DNA of 54,082 nt from Pseudomonadota bacterium. GTDB taxonomy: Bacteria > Pseudomonadota > Gammaproteobacteria > Competibacterales > Competibacteraceae. The number at the start of each line of letters is the position of its first letter. Position 1 is the stretch's first letter. Where the stretch lies: assembly GCA_022709365.1 (NCBI GenBank), contig JAKLIY010000031.1:1-54082 (forward strand). The letters run 5' to 3'. Shown piece by piece: positions 8,231-17,198 of the stretch. The notes below the pieces were generated by a model. The model was not told the DNA's origin. It was given only the letters and a program-made list of their open reading frames with translations, and searched no databases. The translations under genes and the position numbers were made by a program.

Positions 8231-9659
8231 CATCCAATCCTCGTTGCTGGGCCAGTTCATGAAGGGTCTTCGGAGCAAAAGGCGGCGGGGTGCGGACGCG
8301 GGTCCATTCCTTCAGCGGCCCGATCATCGGCAGATGTTGACCGAACTTGCTCAACATCTGAGCGCCGATCCGGGCTAGCGCCGGGCTGGTGTTGTACAGC
8401 GCCCAACTCTTCCAGCTCAACGCCTCGACCGTGGTGTAGCGATAACCATGGCCTTGCACTTCATGTTCCGATTCGTCGCGGGCGTAGGCCTCGTTGCGCA
8501 GCATCCGCAGAATTTCGGTAAACGGGATTTTGACCGGACAGACCTCCTCGCAGGCTCCACAGAACGTCGAAGCAGTCGCCATCACCCCGGCTTCGTCCAG
8601 TCCTTTCAGTTGCGGGGTCAGAATCGAACCGATGGGGCCGGGATAGACATGACCGTAGGCGTGGCCACCCAGCCGGGTGTAAATCGGACAATGGTTCAGA
8701 CATGCCCCGCAGCGGATGCATTGCAGGGTGGTGCGGCGTTCGGGATCGGCGTAAATCCCGGAGCGGCCATTGTCCAAAATCACCAAATGCACTTCGTGAG
8801 GACCGTCCAACTCACCAGAGCGGCGCGGCGAGGTGATCATATTGAAATACGTGGTGATCGGCTGGCCGGTGGCCGAACCGGTCAGCAGGCGCAGCAACGG
8901 CGGCACGTCCTGCAACTTCTCCACCACTTTCTCCAGGCCCATCAGCGCAATATGTACCGGCGGCGCAGTGGTGCACATCCGGCCATTGCCTTCATTCTCC
9001 ACCAGACACAGCGTCCCGGTTTCCGCGACCGCGAAATTGACCCCGCTGACGCCTACATCGCCGGTGCGAAACTTTTCCCGCAACTCCCCACGGGCGATCG
9101 CGTTCAATTCCTCCACCACCTCGGTATAGGGCGCATCAGGAATCCGCTCGTGAAACAGATGGGCAATCTGATCCTTATTTTTGTGGATCGCTGGCACGAT
9201 GATGTGCGAAGGGGTCTCGCCGTCCAGTTGAATGATGTACTCGCCGAGATCGGTCTCCAGCGCCTCGATGCCTTGCTCCTCCAGGAAATGGTTGAGATGC
9301 ATCTCCTCGGACACCATCGATTTGCCCTTGATGACCCGGGTCGCGCCATGCCGGCGGAGGATGTCCAGCACGATGGCGTTAGCTTCCGCCGCCGTTTCCG
9401 CCCAATGCACCTGAATGCCATTCGCCGTACAGCGCTGCTCCAACTGCTCCAGCAACTCCGGCAACTGGCTCAACGCCCGACGGCGGATGCTTTGGCCCAA
9501 GGTGCGGAGTTGTTCAAACGCCTCGGTATCCGCGAACAGGGTGCGGCGACGCTGACTCATGGTCGCCATCGCGCTGCGCAAGTTGCGGCGCAACTGCCCA
9601 TCCCCCAACGCCTTGGCGACGTTGCGCTCAAAAATCGCGACATCCTCAGTTTTGGCCAT
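8220..9659 (-). CDS. lutB: Lactate utilization iron-sulfur protein LutB
   Basis: A 479-residue protein with an N-terminal LUD domain (VIKGKSMVSEEMHLN, GVNFAVAETGTLCLVENEG) and two 4Fe-4S sites, CIRCGACLNHCPIY near residue 310 and CGACEEVCPVKIP near residue 360. A DUF3390-type C-terminal region completes the normal length. It is the electron-transfer subunit of the LutABC L-lactate oxidation complex. The start overlaps the end of lutA by 14 bases. The three genes form one minus-strand operon whose promoter must lie in the short gap before lutA. Confidence 0.95.
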   Translation of the reverse strand: MAKTEDVAIFERNVAKALGDGQLRRNLRSAMATMSQRRRTLFADTEAFEQLRTLGQSIRRRALSQLPELLEQLEQRCTANGIQVHWAETAAEANAIVLDILRRHGATRVIKGKSMVSEEMHLNHFLEEQGIEALETDLGEYIIQLDGETPSHIIVPAIHKNKDQIAHLFHERIPDAPYTEVVEELNAIARGELREKFRTGDVGVSGVNFAVAETGTLCLVENEGNGRMCTTAPPVHIALMGLEKVVEKLQDVPPLLRLLTGSATGQPITTYFNMITSPRRSGELDGPHEVHLVILDNGRSGIYADPERRTTLQCIRCGACLNHCPIYTRLGGHAYGHVYPGPIGSILTPQLKGLDEAGVMATASTFCGACEEVCPVKIPFTEILRMLRNEAYARDESEHEVQGHGYRYTTVEALSWKSWALYNTSPALARIGAQMLSKFGQHLPMIGPLKEWTRVRTPPPFAPKTLHELAQQRGLDDDR

Positions 9660-10377
9660 GAGTGCGCTCCAGGATGAATTCAGCCAGATGTTGGGTGGGA
9701 ATCTTCAAGTCGCGATAGCCGAGGGCGCCAGAGATGTTCAGCAGACAACCGCAGTCGGTGGACAGCACCCGCGCTGCGCCGGTCTGCACAATATCGTCGA
9801 CCTTATCGCTGACCATGGCCGCGGAAATCGCCGGTTGCTTGACCGAGAACGTACCGCCGAAACCACAGCATTCCCGCTCATTCTGCAATTCCACCAGTTC
9901 CACCCGTTCCAGTTGCCGCAACAACGCCTTGGCATAGGGAATGATGGCCATTTCCCGCAGAGCGTTGCAGGAGGAATGCCAGGTGACCTTGATCGGCTCG
10001 CCGCGATCCTCCAGCCGGACGTTCAGCACCTTGATCAGAAACTCGCTGAGTTCGTAAATCCGGCTGGAAAAGCGCCGCACCTCCTCCTCCTCCGGCTGAC
10101 CGGCGAACAGACGCGGATACTGATGCTTCAACACCCCGGCGCAGGACCCGGACGGCACGACGATGGGATAATCCTTGGCGAACGTCTTAATCTGATGGCG
10201 AGCGACCTTGCGGGCTTCGTCGGGAAAGCCGGAGTTATAGGCCGGCTGGCCACAACACGACTGCTCTTGAGGAAAAATGACCTGGACATCCCCGCGTTGC
10301 AACAACTCGATACCGGCCAGTCCGGCCTGGGGAAAGCAGGCATCGATAACGCAGGTGCCGAAGTAGTATGCCTTCAT
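9646..10377 (-). CDS. lutA: Lactate utilization protein LutA (CCG-domain protein)
   Basis: A 243-residue cysteine-rich protein with two CCG domains, visible as QSCCGQPAYNSGF and RECCGFGGTFSVKQP, plus STDCGCLLNISG near the end. CCG domains bind iron-sulfur clusters in glycolate and heterodisulfide oxidoreductases; LutA is thought to hold the lactate oxidation site together with LutB and LutC. It is the first gene of the operon and matches the family's usual length of about 240. No LutR or LldR regulator lies nearby. Confidence 0.94.
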   Translation of the reverse strand: MKAYYFGTCVIDACFPQAGLAGIELLQRGDVQVIFPQEQSCCGQPAYNSGFPDEARKVARHQIKTFAKDYPIVVPSGSCAGVLKHQYPRLFAGQPEEEEVRRFSSRIYELSEFLIKVLNVRLEDRGEPIKVTWHSSCNALREMAIIPYAKALLRQLERVELVELQNERECCGFGGTFSVKQPAISAAMVSDKVDDIVQTGAARVLSTDCGCLLNISGALGYRDLKIPTQHLAEFILERTHGQN

Positions 10378-10420
10378 GGAGATGACCTCACAGTTGGGTT
10401 CTTGACAGTCCCTTCAACTA

Positions 10421-10444
10421 TAGTTCATCCATTAGTTCATCCAT
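10421..10444. repeat. Tandem 12-bp repeat upstream of lutA
   Basis: TAGTTCATCCAT occurs twice head to tail (10421-10432 and 10433-10444), about 44-67 bases before the lutA start. AACTATAGTT at 10416-10425 is a small palindrome overlapping the first copy. Its position in the only promoter-bearing gap of the lut operon makes a regulator-binding role possible, but I recognise no known site. Confidence 0.5.
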
Positions 10445-10467
10445 TGCAAATACCATCCCTCTCTCCC

Positions 10468-11253
10468 TTAAGGAGAAAGGGGAGAAACCGCCGGCTGAAA
10501 CCACGCCAGTTGCGGATGCAGTTTCACCACCTCACCGACGATCAGCAGCGCCGGCGAACACGCTCCCGCCAACCGCTCCGGCAAATCTGCCACCGTCCCG
10601 ATATACACCCGCTGGCCGGGTAACGTCCCCTGCTCCACCAGCGCCGCTGGCAGGTCCGCAGACACGCCATGTTCCTGCAACTGCTCACAAATCGGGCGGA
10701 TGCTCCTGAGTCCCATGTAGAACACCACGGTCTGTCGGGGCTGCGCTAAAACCGGCCAGTTCAGATCCAGCGTCCCATCCCGCAAATGCCCGGTCACAAA
10801 GACGCAACTCTGCGCATAATCCCGATGGGTCAAGGGAATGCCAGCGTAGGCCGCGCAACCCGCCGCCGCCGTTACGCCAGGCACGACCTGAAAGGGAATG
10901 CCCGCCGCCATCAGTGTCTGAATTTCTTCCCCGCCGCGCCCGAAAATGAACGGATCGCCGCCTTTCAGCCGCAACACCCGTTTCCCTTGCCGGGCTAAAT
11001 CGACGAGCAGTTGGTTAATATCTTGTTGTGGCAGGGTGTGATGATCTGGTTCCTTGCCGACAAAAATGCGCTCCGTCCGGGGTTCCAGCAGTTCCAGAAT
11101 TTCCGGGCCGATCAGCCGGTCATACACCGCCACATCAGCCTGTTTCATCAACCGCAGCGCTTTCAGGGTCAGCAGTTCAGGATCGCCGGGACCCGCACCC
11201 ACCAGGTACACCTCACCGACTGTCAGCGGCCACTCGCTATTATTCGTTGCCAT
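10468..11253 (-). CDS. cobA: Uroporphyrinogen-III C-methyltransferase (SUMT)
   Basis: Makes precorrin-2 from uroporphyrinogen III using two SAM molecules, the branch point to cobalamin and siroheme. The 261-residue single-domain form shows [19 protein letters not shown], the SAM-binding [36 protein letters not shown] and VFVTGH. It lacks the CysG dehydrogenase/chelatase half. The last residues (VSPLSP) come from a short palindromic CT/AG-rich repeat at the 3' end, so the C-terminus may have been altered by repeat insertion. It lies downstream of the Uma2-family gene and cobD on the minus strand. Confidence 0.95.
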   Translation of the reverse strand: MATNNSEWPLTVGEVYLVGAGPGDPELLTLKALRLMKQADVAVYDRLIGPEILELLEPRTERIFVGKEPDHHTLPQQDINQLLVDLARQGKRVLRLKGGDPFIFGRGGEEIQTLMAAGIPFQVVPGVTAAAGCAAYAGIPLTHRDYAQSCVFVTGHLRDGTLDLNWPVLAQPRQTVVFYMGLRSIRPICEQLQEHGVSADLPAALVEQGTLPGQRVYIGTVADLPERLAGACSPALLIVGEVVKLHPQLAWFQPAVSPLSP

Positions 11254-11842
11254 TCAATTCCTCATTACGGCGGGCCAGAAATTCCCGCATATCGTCATTC
11301 ACTACTCGTGCGTAAATCACCTCAACCGGCAATCGTAGATCAATCGCGACGAAATATACTTCATCGCCCAGATAGTAATGCTCGGACTGCCAGTGACGCT
11401 CCCTTCGACAGATTTCAACATCGACGAAATCCTGTTCAATCAGCACATATTCCTGAAGACTCGGCAGGTTTTGATAAGCCAGACGCTTGAGAGTCTGATC
11501 CGTGCGGCGCGTTGATTTTGAGAGGACTTCCACAATGATAATCGGTGACTCGGTGTAATACTCGTCTTCGGTTTTATCGTCGCAAACCACGATCACATCC
11601 GGATAAAAAAAATCTTTTCCAACCTTGACTTTCATATCGGAGGAAAAAGGCTCGCACGGTGTATTTTCCAAATGATTACCCAATTTTCGAGAGACATTCC
11701 CGGCGATTCGGTCATGGTTTTTGCTCGCTCCCGCCATCGCATAGACATCGCCGTTGATATACTCATGCCGAATAGTGCTGAGACGTTCGCCTTCCAGATA
11801 GTCCTGCTCGCTAATCAAGCGTCGCTGATAACTCAAAGCCAT
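11240..11842 (-). CDS. Uma2 family (DUF820) restriction-endonuclease-fold protein
   Basis: A 200-residue protein from ATG 11842. It carries the family start [12 protein letters not shown], then [16 protein letters not shown], and the PD-(D/E)XK-like core [13 protein letters not shown] followed by [18 protein letters not shown] (D...E-V-x-S). Uma2 genes occur in many dispersed copies in cyanobacteria and some proteobacteria, and their function is not established. The gene overlaps the start of cobA by 14 bases and sits between cobA and cobD, so it looks like an insertion into a cobalamin operon. A second, divergent member lies at 34912-35619. Confidence 0.85.
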   Translation of the reverse strand: MALSYQRRLISEQDYLEGERLSTIRHEYINGDVYAMAGASKNHDRIAGNVSRKLGNHLENTPCEPFSSDMKVKVGKDFFYPDVIVVCDDKTEDEYYTESPIIIVEVLSKSTRRTDQTLKRLAYQNLPSLQEYVLIEQDFVDVEICRRERHWQSEHYYLGDEVYFVAIDLRLPVEVIYARVVNDDMREFLARRNEELNGNE

Positions 11843-11856
11843 GATCAGTTCTCCAT

Positions 11857-12852
11857 CTATTGCAACCGTTCCGCCCGCACCCCGGCCAGCGCCAACTCCA
11901 AACGCCGCCAGGCCGACTCCATACCCGGTAATCCAAACCGCAATCCCGGCGGGTCCGTAAAGCGCCGCACCAGAATCCCGCGCCGCGCCAGCGCCTCCTG
12001 CCAGAACGCCGCTTCCGGCAGGGGAACCCATTGAAACAGTCCAGCCCCGCCGGCGACCGGCAATCCCTGCCGCTTCAATAAATCGGCCAGCCGCTTTCCC
12101 GAACGCAGCAACTCAACGCGCATTTGCTCCTGCCAGGCCCGATCCTGCAACGCCTGCGCAGCAACCCAGCGGGCTGGACCGCTCACCGTCCACGGGCCAA
12201 GCGCCTCGCGCAACCGTCCCAGCACCACCGGTTCCGCCAGCGTGAACCCCACCCGCGCCCCGGCCAGGCCGAAGAACTTGCCCAGCGAACGCAGCACGAT
12301 CAATCCCGGCAACCCGATCTGCCCGGCCAGACTGTCCTCCGGCGTCGCATCCATAAACGCCTCATCCAACACCAGCCAGCCGCCGCGCGCCGCCAGCCGC
12401 GCCCGCCAGTCGAGCAACGTCGCCGGTTCAAAGCGCTGCCCGGTGGGATTGTTGGGATGGATCAGCACCAGCGTATCCAGCCGATCCACTGCCTCGTTCA
12501 GCGCTTCAGTAGCCAGCGCCTCGACCTCATGCCCGGCCCGCTGCCAGGCGTGCGTATGTTCCGCATAACCAGGATGAAGCACCCCGACCGGACCCGGTTC
12601 ACGCAGCAGCGGCAATGCCTGAATCGCCGCCTGCGAACCGGCGACGGGCAGCAGATGCGATGTTCCGTAGTACGCCGCCGCCGCCTTTTCCAGACCATCC
12701 TCCGCTTCCGGCAACCGCTGCCAGACCGTAGCAGGAATGGGCGGCACTGGCCAGCTCCGGGGATTGATGCCGGTAGATACATCCAGCCAGTCACTCAAGG
12801 GAATGTGATAACGGACCGCCGCCGCCCGCAATGCGCCGCCATGTTCAAGCAA
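11857..12852 (-). CDS. cobD: Threonine-phosphate decarboxylase / cobalamin aminotransferase-fold enzyme
   Basis: A PLP enzyme of 331 residues that makes (R)-1-amino-2-propanol phosphate for the nucleotide-loop side chain of cobalamin (CobD in Salmonella naming, CobC in Pseudomonas naming). It has HGGALRAAAVRY and LDVSTGINPRSWP at the start, HPNNPTGQRF, and the Schiff-base lysine in RSLGKFFGLAGARVGF. It overlaps the end of cbiB by 8 bases, so the two are translationally coupled and act in the same step sequence. Confidence 0.93.
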   Translation of the reverse strand: MLEHGGALRAAAVRYHIPLSDWLDVSTGINPRSWPVPPIPATVWQRLPEAEDGLEKAAAAYYGTSHLLPVAGSQAAIQALPLLREPGPVGVLHPGYAEHTHAWQRAGHEVEALATEALNEAVDRLDTLVLIHPNNPTGQRFEPATLLDWRARLAARGGWLVLDEAFMDATPEDSLAGQIGLPGLIVLRSLGKFFGLAGARVGFTLAEPVVLGRLREALGPWTVSGPARWVAAQALQDRAWQEQMRVELLRSGKRLADLLKRQGLPVAGGAGLFQWVPLPEAAFWQEALARRGILVRRFTDPPGLRFGLPGMESAWRRLELALAGVRAERLQ

Positions 12853-13768
12853 GGATCCATCCCCCCAGGGCGATGACGCCCAGCCACAGCCACAACGCCC
12901 GTTGCGTCAGCTTGACTGCCCGGCCAATATCTTCAGCGCGGGGCGCCAATCCCTCCCCCAGCGCAAGACGATCCTGCCATGCGCCGTGATAACAGGCGGG
13001 TCCGCCCAGCGCCAGACCCAGCGCCCCCGCCCCCGCGGCCATAACCGGCCCGGCGTTGGGGCTTTTCCAACCCGGCGCCTGTTCCCGCCAGCACCGCCAA
13101 GCCAGCGCCGGACGGGTTGCCAAGGTCACATAGCTCAAGGCGGTCAACCGCGCCGGCAGCCAGTTCAAGAGATCATCCAGCCGCGCCGCCGCCCAGCCGA
13201 AATGAACATAGCGCGCATTCCGATAACCCCACATCGCATCCAGGGTATTCGCCAGCCGATACAGCACCACGCCCGGCGCACCGGCGATGACGAACCAGAA
13301 CAGCGCCCCGAAAATCGCATCACAACCATTTTCCAGCACCGACTCCACGGTCGCCCGGCTAATGCCTTCCTCGTCGAGATCGTCGGTATCCCGGCTGACA
13401 ATCATCGCCACTTTCTTCCGCGCCAGCGGCACATCGCCGGCGTCCAGCGCCGCCGCCACCGCTTGCGCATGTTCCGCCAGACTGCGCGCGCCGATAGCCA
13501 GATACAGCAACCCCAGCGCGACGATCACCCCGATCAGCGGCAACCAAGCCAGCAACGCGGCGGCGACCGTGAAGGGAACCAACAGCACAATGACCGCGAC
13601 CACGCCACGGGTACGGCGCGCTGCATCGTTCAATTCCGGTGGTCCGTAAAGCAGCACTTCCACCCGCCGCGCCAGATCGCCAAAGCCCACCAAGGGATGC
13701 CAGCGGCGCGGCTCACCCCAACGCTGATCAAGCAGCACTGCGCCGAGGCATAACAAAGCGGTCAACAT
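12845..13768 (-). CDS. cbiB: Adenosylcobinamide-phosphate synthase
   Basis: Membrane enzyme that attaches the aminopropanol phosphate to adenosylcobyric acid. ATG 13768 gives 307 residues with several hydrophobic segments. Family motifs are LLDQRWGEPRRWHPLVGFG, MIVSRDTDDLDEEGISRATVE (read as two parts), GALFWFVIAGAPGVVLYRLA and NTLDAMWGYRN. Upstream in-frame codons contain a repeat-like leader (SPAGEG) and are probably not translated. It is the first gene of a minus-strand run ending in cobA and is divergent from cobQ, so the promoters of both lie in 13769-13922. Confidence 0.93.
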   Translation of the reverse strand: MLTALLCLGAVLLDQRWGEPRRWHPLVGFGDLARRVEVLLYGPPELNDAARRTRGVVAVIVLLVPFTVAAALLAWLPLIGVIVALGLLYLAIGARSLAEHAQAVAAALDAGDVPLARKKVAMIVSRDTDDLDEEGISRATVESVLENGCDAIFGALFWFVIAGAPGVVLYRLANTLDAMWGYRNARYVHFGWAAARLDDLLNWLPARLTALSYVTLATRPALAWRCWREQAPGWKSPNAGPVMAAGAGALGLALGGPACYHGAWQDRLALGEGLAPRAEDIGRAVKLTQRALWLWLGVIALGGWILA

Positions 13769-13922
13769 CAGGCACCCTTCGCCGGCTGGCGAGAGATCGG
13801 CTGAAGGAAAAGGGGGTGATTCAATCGCATGGGGATTTTTATCCACGGCCAGGATGGAAAACACAGAAAACCAATCAGGTTAGTGTAGCCAAAAACCGTC
13901 TATTTCAGTAAAAATCACCGCC

Positions 13923-15365
13923 ATGAATACCCAAACCCTTATGATTCAGGGAACCACCTCCGACGCCGGTAAAAGCGTCATCACTGCCGGACTCTGCCGC
14001 CTGCTGGCGCGACGCGGCGTCAAGGTCGTTCCCTTCAAGCCGCAAAACATGGCCCTCAACAGCGCGGTCACGGTCGATGGTGGCGAGATTGGCCGCGCCC
14101 AGGCGGTGCAGGCGCAAGCCGCTTTCCTGGAGCCGCACACCGACATGAACCCGGTACTGCTCAAGCCCAACACCGACATCGGCGCGCAGGTCATCATCCA
14201 CGGCAAGGCGCTTGGCAATATGGACGCCCGGCGCTATCACGATTACAAACCCATCGCTATGCAGGCGGTGCTGGAATCCTATGAACGACTGCGCGCCGCC
14301 TATGATGTGGTGCTGGTGGAAGGCGCGGGCAGTCCGGCGGAAATCAATTTGCGCGACAAGGACATCGCTAACATGGGCTTCGCCGAAGCGGTGGATTGTC
14401 CGGTCTGGCTGGTCGGCGACATCGACCGGGGCGGGGTATTCGCCCATCTCTACGGCACACTGGCCCTGCTCTCAGCGAGCGAACAGGCGCGCATCACTGG
14501 CCTGATCATCAACCGCTTCCGGGGCGATGTCGGCCTGCTGACGCCCGGTTTGGACTGGTTAATGGAGAAAACCGGCAAGCCAGTGCTGGGCGTCCTGCCC
14601 TATCTGCAAGGTCTGCATCTGGAAGCTGAGGACGCCCTGCCGTGTGATGCGGGTCTGGTTAAAGACGCTGAACGGCTGCGGGTCGCCGTTCCCGTCCTAG
14701 CGCGGATCAGCAATCATACGGACCTCGATCCGCTGCGGTTGCATCCCCAGGTCGAGGTGCGCTGGGTGCGGGCCGGCGAAGCGCTGCCGCCGAGTGATCT
14801 GATCATCCTGCCCGGCAGCAAGAGCACCCGCAGCGATTTGCAACGCCTGCGCGAACAGGGTTGGGAGGCGGATTTGCGCCGCCATCTGCGCTATGGCGGC
14901 AAAGTCATTGGCATCTGCGGCGGATTTCAAATGCTCGGACGCTGGATTCACGATCCCGCCGGACTGGAGGGCGAACCGGGCAGCAGTCCCGGCCTGGGCC
15001 TGCTGGATTTCACGACCACCCTGGAGCCGGAGAAGCAGTTACACCGGGTCGAGGGTCGGCTGGAACTGGAAGACGCTTTCGTGACCGGTTATGAAATTCA
15101 CGCCGGCGTCAGCGCCGGACCGGCGCTGGAGAAACCAGCCATTCGGTTAAACGATGGGCGGCCCGACGGCGCGCTTTCCGCTGACGGTCAGCTTTTCGGC
15201 AGCTACCTGCATGGGTTGTTCGATGCCGCTCCCGCCCGCGATGCGTTGTTGCGCTGGGCCGGGCTGGCCGTGCGGGAGACGCCGGATTACCGACAATTAC
15301 GCGAGGACGGCATCAACCGGCTGGCAGACGCTATTGAGACCCACCTTGATCTCAAAGGGCTTTGA
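13923..15365 (+). CDS. cobQ: Cobyric acid synthase
   Basis: A 480-residue glutamine-dependent amidase that amidates four carboxylates of adenosylcobyrinic a,c-diamide. The N-terminal P-loop-like synthetase domain has [20 protein letters not shown] and [13 protein letters not shown]. The C-terminal GATase domain has the nucleophile region [12 protein letters not shown] and the histidine motif GSYLHGLFD. Length is normal. It is transcribed away from cbiB. No strong Shine-Dalgarno is seen before the ATG. Confidence 0.96.
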   Translation: MNTQTLMIQGTTSDAGKSVITAGLCRLLARRGVKVVPFKPQNMALNSAVTVDGGEIGRAQAVQAQAAFLEPHTDMNPVLLKPNTDIGAQVIIHGKALGNMDARRYHDYKPIAMQAVLESYERLRAAYDVVLVEGAGSPAEINLRDKDIANMGFAEAVDCPVWLVGDIDRGGVFAHLYGTLALLSASEQARITGLIINRFRGDVGLLTPGLDWLMEKTGKPVLGVLPYLQGLHLEAEDALPCDAGLVKDAERLRVAVPVLARISNHTDLDPLRLHPQVEVRWVRAGEALPPSDLIILPGSKSTRSDLQRLREQGWEADLRRHLRYGGKVIGICGGFQMLGRWIHDPAGLEGEPGSSPGLGLLDFTTTLEPEKQLHRVEGRLELEDAFVTGYEIHAGVSAGPALEKPAIRLNDGRPDGALSADGQLFGSYLHGLFDAAPARDALLRWAGLAVRETPDYRQLREDGINRLADAIETHLDLKGL

Positions 15366-15377
15366 TCCCCTAAATCA

Positions 15378-15422
15378 CCCAGGGCGTTGCCCTGGGCTAA
15401 CATTAGCGCGCCCCTTTGGGGC
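15378..15422. repeat. Paired hairpin element between cobQ and lrgA
   Basis: Two stems lie in tandem: CCCAGGGC / GCCCTGGG (15378-15385 and 15389-15396, loop GTT) and GCCCC / GGGGC (15410-15414 and 15418-15422, loop TTT). A 13-base linker separates them. The pair could terminate or attenuate transcription after cobQ. Its shape also resembles dispersed palindromic repeat units found in several environmental genomes. There is no clear T-tract. Confidence 0.55.
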
Positions 15423-15439
15423 TTATCCAGGACAAAACC

Positions 15440-15799
15440 ATGATTGGCGCGATGGCGGTGTTACTAGGTTTGCAACTGATTGGCGAAGTCGCGGTGCAAA
15501 TCAGCGGCCTGCCGATTCCCGGCCCGGTGGTCGGCATGGTGCTGCTGTTTATCGCGCTGCGCTGGCGCGAATCGCTGCCGGAGGCACTGCGCACGACGGC
15601 GGAAACATTGCTCTCGCACTTGTCGCTGCTGTTCATTCCCGCCGGGGTCGGCATTATCCAGCACGGGGCGCGGCTGGCGGATGAATGGCTGGCGCTGCTG
15701 GCCGCGATGGTGTTGAGTACGTTGATCACGGTCGCCGTCACCGCACTGGTCATGCAATGGGTCATCCGCCGGCAACGGGGAGCGCGCTGGGATGGATAA
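15440..15799 (+). CDS. CidA/LrgA family holin-like membrane protein
   Basis: A 119-residue inner-membrane protein with four hydrophobic segments. The LrgA signature is visible as LIGEVAVQISGLPIPGPVVG and PAGVGIIQHG. It is partnered with the LrgB homologue that overlaps its end by 8 bases. LrgAB/CidAB proteins affect murein hydrolase export and programmed lysis in some bacteria and have been linked to pyruvate or glycolate transport in others. ATG 15440 is preferred over an upstream TTG-type start because CCAGGA precedes it and it begins the first membrane segment. Confidence 0.88.
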   Translation: MIGAMAVLLGLQLIGEVAVQISGLPIPGPVVGMVLLFIALRWRESLPEALRTTAETLLSHLSLLFIPAGVGIIQHGARLADEWLALLAAMVLSTLITVAVTALVMQWVIRRQRGARWDG

Positions 15800-16523
15800 G
15801 AAGATACTCACCGATATCTGGGTCTATTTAGCGGCCTCGCCATTACTGTGGCTGACCGTGACGCTGATCGTCTATCTGGCCGGGCTTTGGCTGTTCCGGC
15901 GCAGCGGCGGGCGAGCCTGGTTCAATCCGGTTGCTCTGGCTATGACGCTGCTGGCGGCGATTCTGCTGCTCACCGGCACCCCCTACACCACCTACTTCCA
16001 GGGCGCGCAGTTCATTCATTTCCTGCTCGGCCCGGCGACGGTGGCGCTGGCGGTTCCCCTCTATCTGCACTGGGACCGGGTGCGACAACTGTTGTTGCCC
16101 ATCGTCATCGGCCTGCTGGTTGGTTCGCTCACCGCGATCGTTTCCGCCATCGGCCTGGCCGGGCTACTGGGCGGTTCGCCGCGCACTCTGCTGTCGCTGG
16201 TTCCAAAATCCGTGACGACCCCGGTGGCGATGGGCATTGCGGAGAAAATCGGTGGCATCCCGTCGCTGACCGCAGTCATTGTGATTCTGACCGGCGTGGT
16301 CGGCGCGGTCGCTGCTCCGGCCTTGCTGGAGGCGCTGCGCATTCGGGACGATGCGGTCAAGGGCTTCGCGATTGGCGTCGCGGCGCATGGCATTGGTACA
16401 GCGCGGGCATTGCAGATCAGCAGCTTGGCCGGAGCATTCGCGGGCCTGGCCATCGGCCTGAACGCCCTATTGACCGTGCTGCTGGCCCCGCTGATCGTGC
16501 GCCTGCTGCACCTGACACCGTGA
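15792..16523 (+). CDS. LrgB family membrane protein
   Basis: A 243-residue polytopic protein with about seven to eight hydrophobic segments. It has the LrgB-family blocks SLVPKSVTTPVAMGIAEKIG and AAHGIGTARAL. It overlaps the lrgA-type gene by 8 bases, as expected for a co-translated pair. The two were probably transcribed after cobQ or from a promoter near the paired hairpins. The substrate or lytic role cannot be told from sequence. Its 3' end faces cobO convergently. Confidence 0.9.
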   Translation: MDKKILTDIWVYLAASPLLWLTVTLIVYLAGLWLFRRSGGRAWFNPVALAMTLLAAILLLTGTPYTTYFQGAQFIHFLLGPATVALAVPLYLHWDRVRQLLLPIVIGLLVGSLTAIVSAIGLAGLLGGSPRTLLSLVPKSVTTPVAMGIAEKIGGIPSLTAVIVILTGVVGAVAAPALLEALRIRDDAVKGFAIGVAAHGIGTARALQISSLAGAFAGLAIGLNALLTVLLAPLIVRLLHLTP

Positions 16524-16550
16524 CCTTGCAATCAGGTCATCGCACCGATT

Positions 16551-17153
16551 TCAAAACTCAATCCCCTTTTGCGCCTTCACGCCCTGTTCCCGATAGGGAT
16601 GTTTGATAGCGCGAATCTCGCTGACCAAGTCAGCTAACTCCACCAGTGCCTCTGGAGCATGGCGACCAGTCACGACCACATGCAAGTCCGGCCTCCGGGC
16701 GCGGAACGTCGCTAACACCCGCACCAGATCGAGATAGCCATATTTCAGCACCAGGTTGAGTTCATCGAGAATCACCAGCGCATAACCAGGGTCTGCGATC
16801 ATCCGCTCCGCCTCGGCCCAGCCGCGTTCAGCGGCAGCGATGTCCCGCTCCCGATCCTGCGTTTGCCAGGTGAAGCCCTCGCCGAGGGTTTGAAAGTCCA
16901 TATTCTCGAAGCGGCTCAGCACCGCCCGTTCAGCGCTGTCCTGCCCGCCCTTGATGAATTGCACGATCCCGACTGTGAGGCCATGACCAATAGCCCGCAG
17001 CGCCATGCCAAAAGCGGCGGTGGTTTTGCCCTTGCCGGGGCCGGTGTAAACGATCAGCAGGCCCTTTTCACGATCAGCGCGGGCCTGCTTGCGGTCGTAA
17101 CCGGCCTGGCGGCGGGTGGTCAGGCGGGCGTGAGCCGCGTCATCGATTGACAT
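16551..17153 (-). CDS. cobO: Cob(I)yrinic acid a,c-diamide adenosyltransferase
   Basis: A 200-residue CobO/BtuR-type ATP:corrinoid adenosyltransferase. The P-loop is LLIVYTGPGKGKTTAAFGMA; other family blocks are VGIVQFIKGGQDSAE, LVILDELNLVLKYGYLD and VVVTGRHAPEALVELADLVS. The C-terminal KHPYREQGVKAQKGIEF is standard for the family. It supplies the adenosyl ligand before the CobQ and CbiB steps. It stands alone on the minus strand, 45 bases after the end of pdxT. Confidence 0.95.
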   Translation of the reverse strand: MSIDDAAHARLTTRRQAGYDRKQARADREKGLLIVYTGPGKGKTTAAFGMALRAIGHGLTVGIVQFIKGGQDSAERAVLSRFENMDFQTLGEGFTWQTQDRERDIAAAERGWAEAERMIADPGYALVILDELNLVLKYGYLDLVRVLATFRARRPDLHVVVTGRHAPEALVELADLVSEIRAIKHPYREQGVKAQKGIEF

Positions 17154-17198
17154 ACCGGAAACACCCTGATTTCCAGAAGGAAAGGGGAGATGGAAGTT

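Noticed and set aside
8448..9677. Long open frame (409 codons) antisense to lutB
   Set aside because: lutB has clear iron-sulfur and LUD motifs; the antisense frame is rich in His, Gln and Arg, as expected of a GC-rich shadow frame.
9559..10623. Open frame of 354 codons antisense to lutA
   Set aside because: It overlaps lutA and the 3' end of cobA on the opposite strand and has no family features.
12902..13753. Open frames antisense to cbiB and cobD
   Set aside because: Rich in Arg, Gln and Pro, with no recognisable motif, opposite two complete enzymes.
13777..13812. Translated repeat leader (SPAGEG) as part of CbiB
   Set aside because: It precedes the conserved CbiB start at 13768 and has no counterpart in the family; treated as an untranslated repeat.
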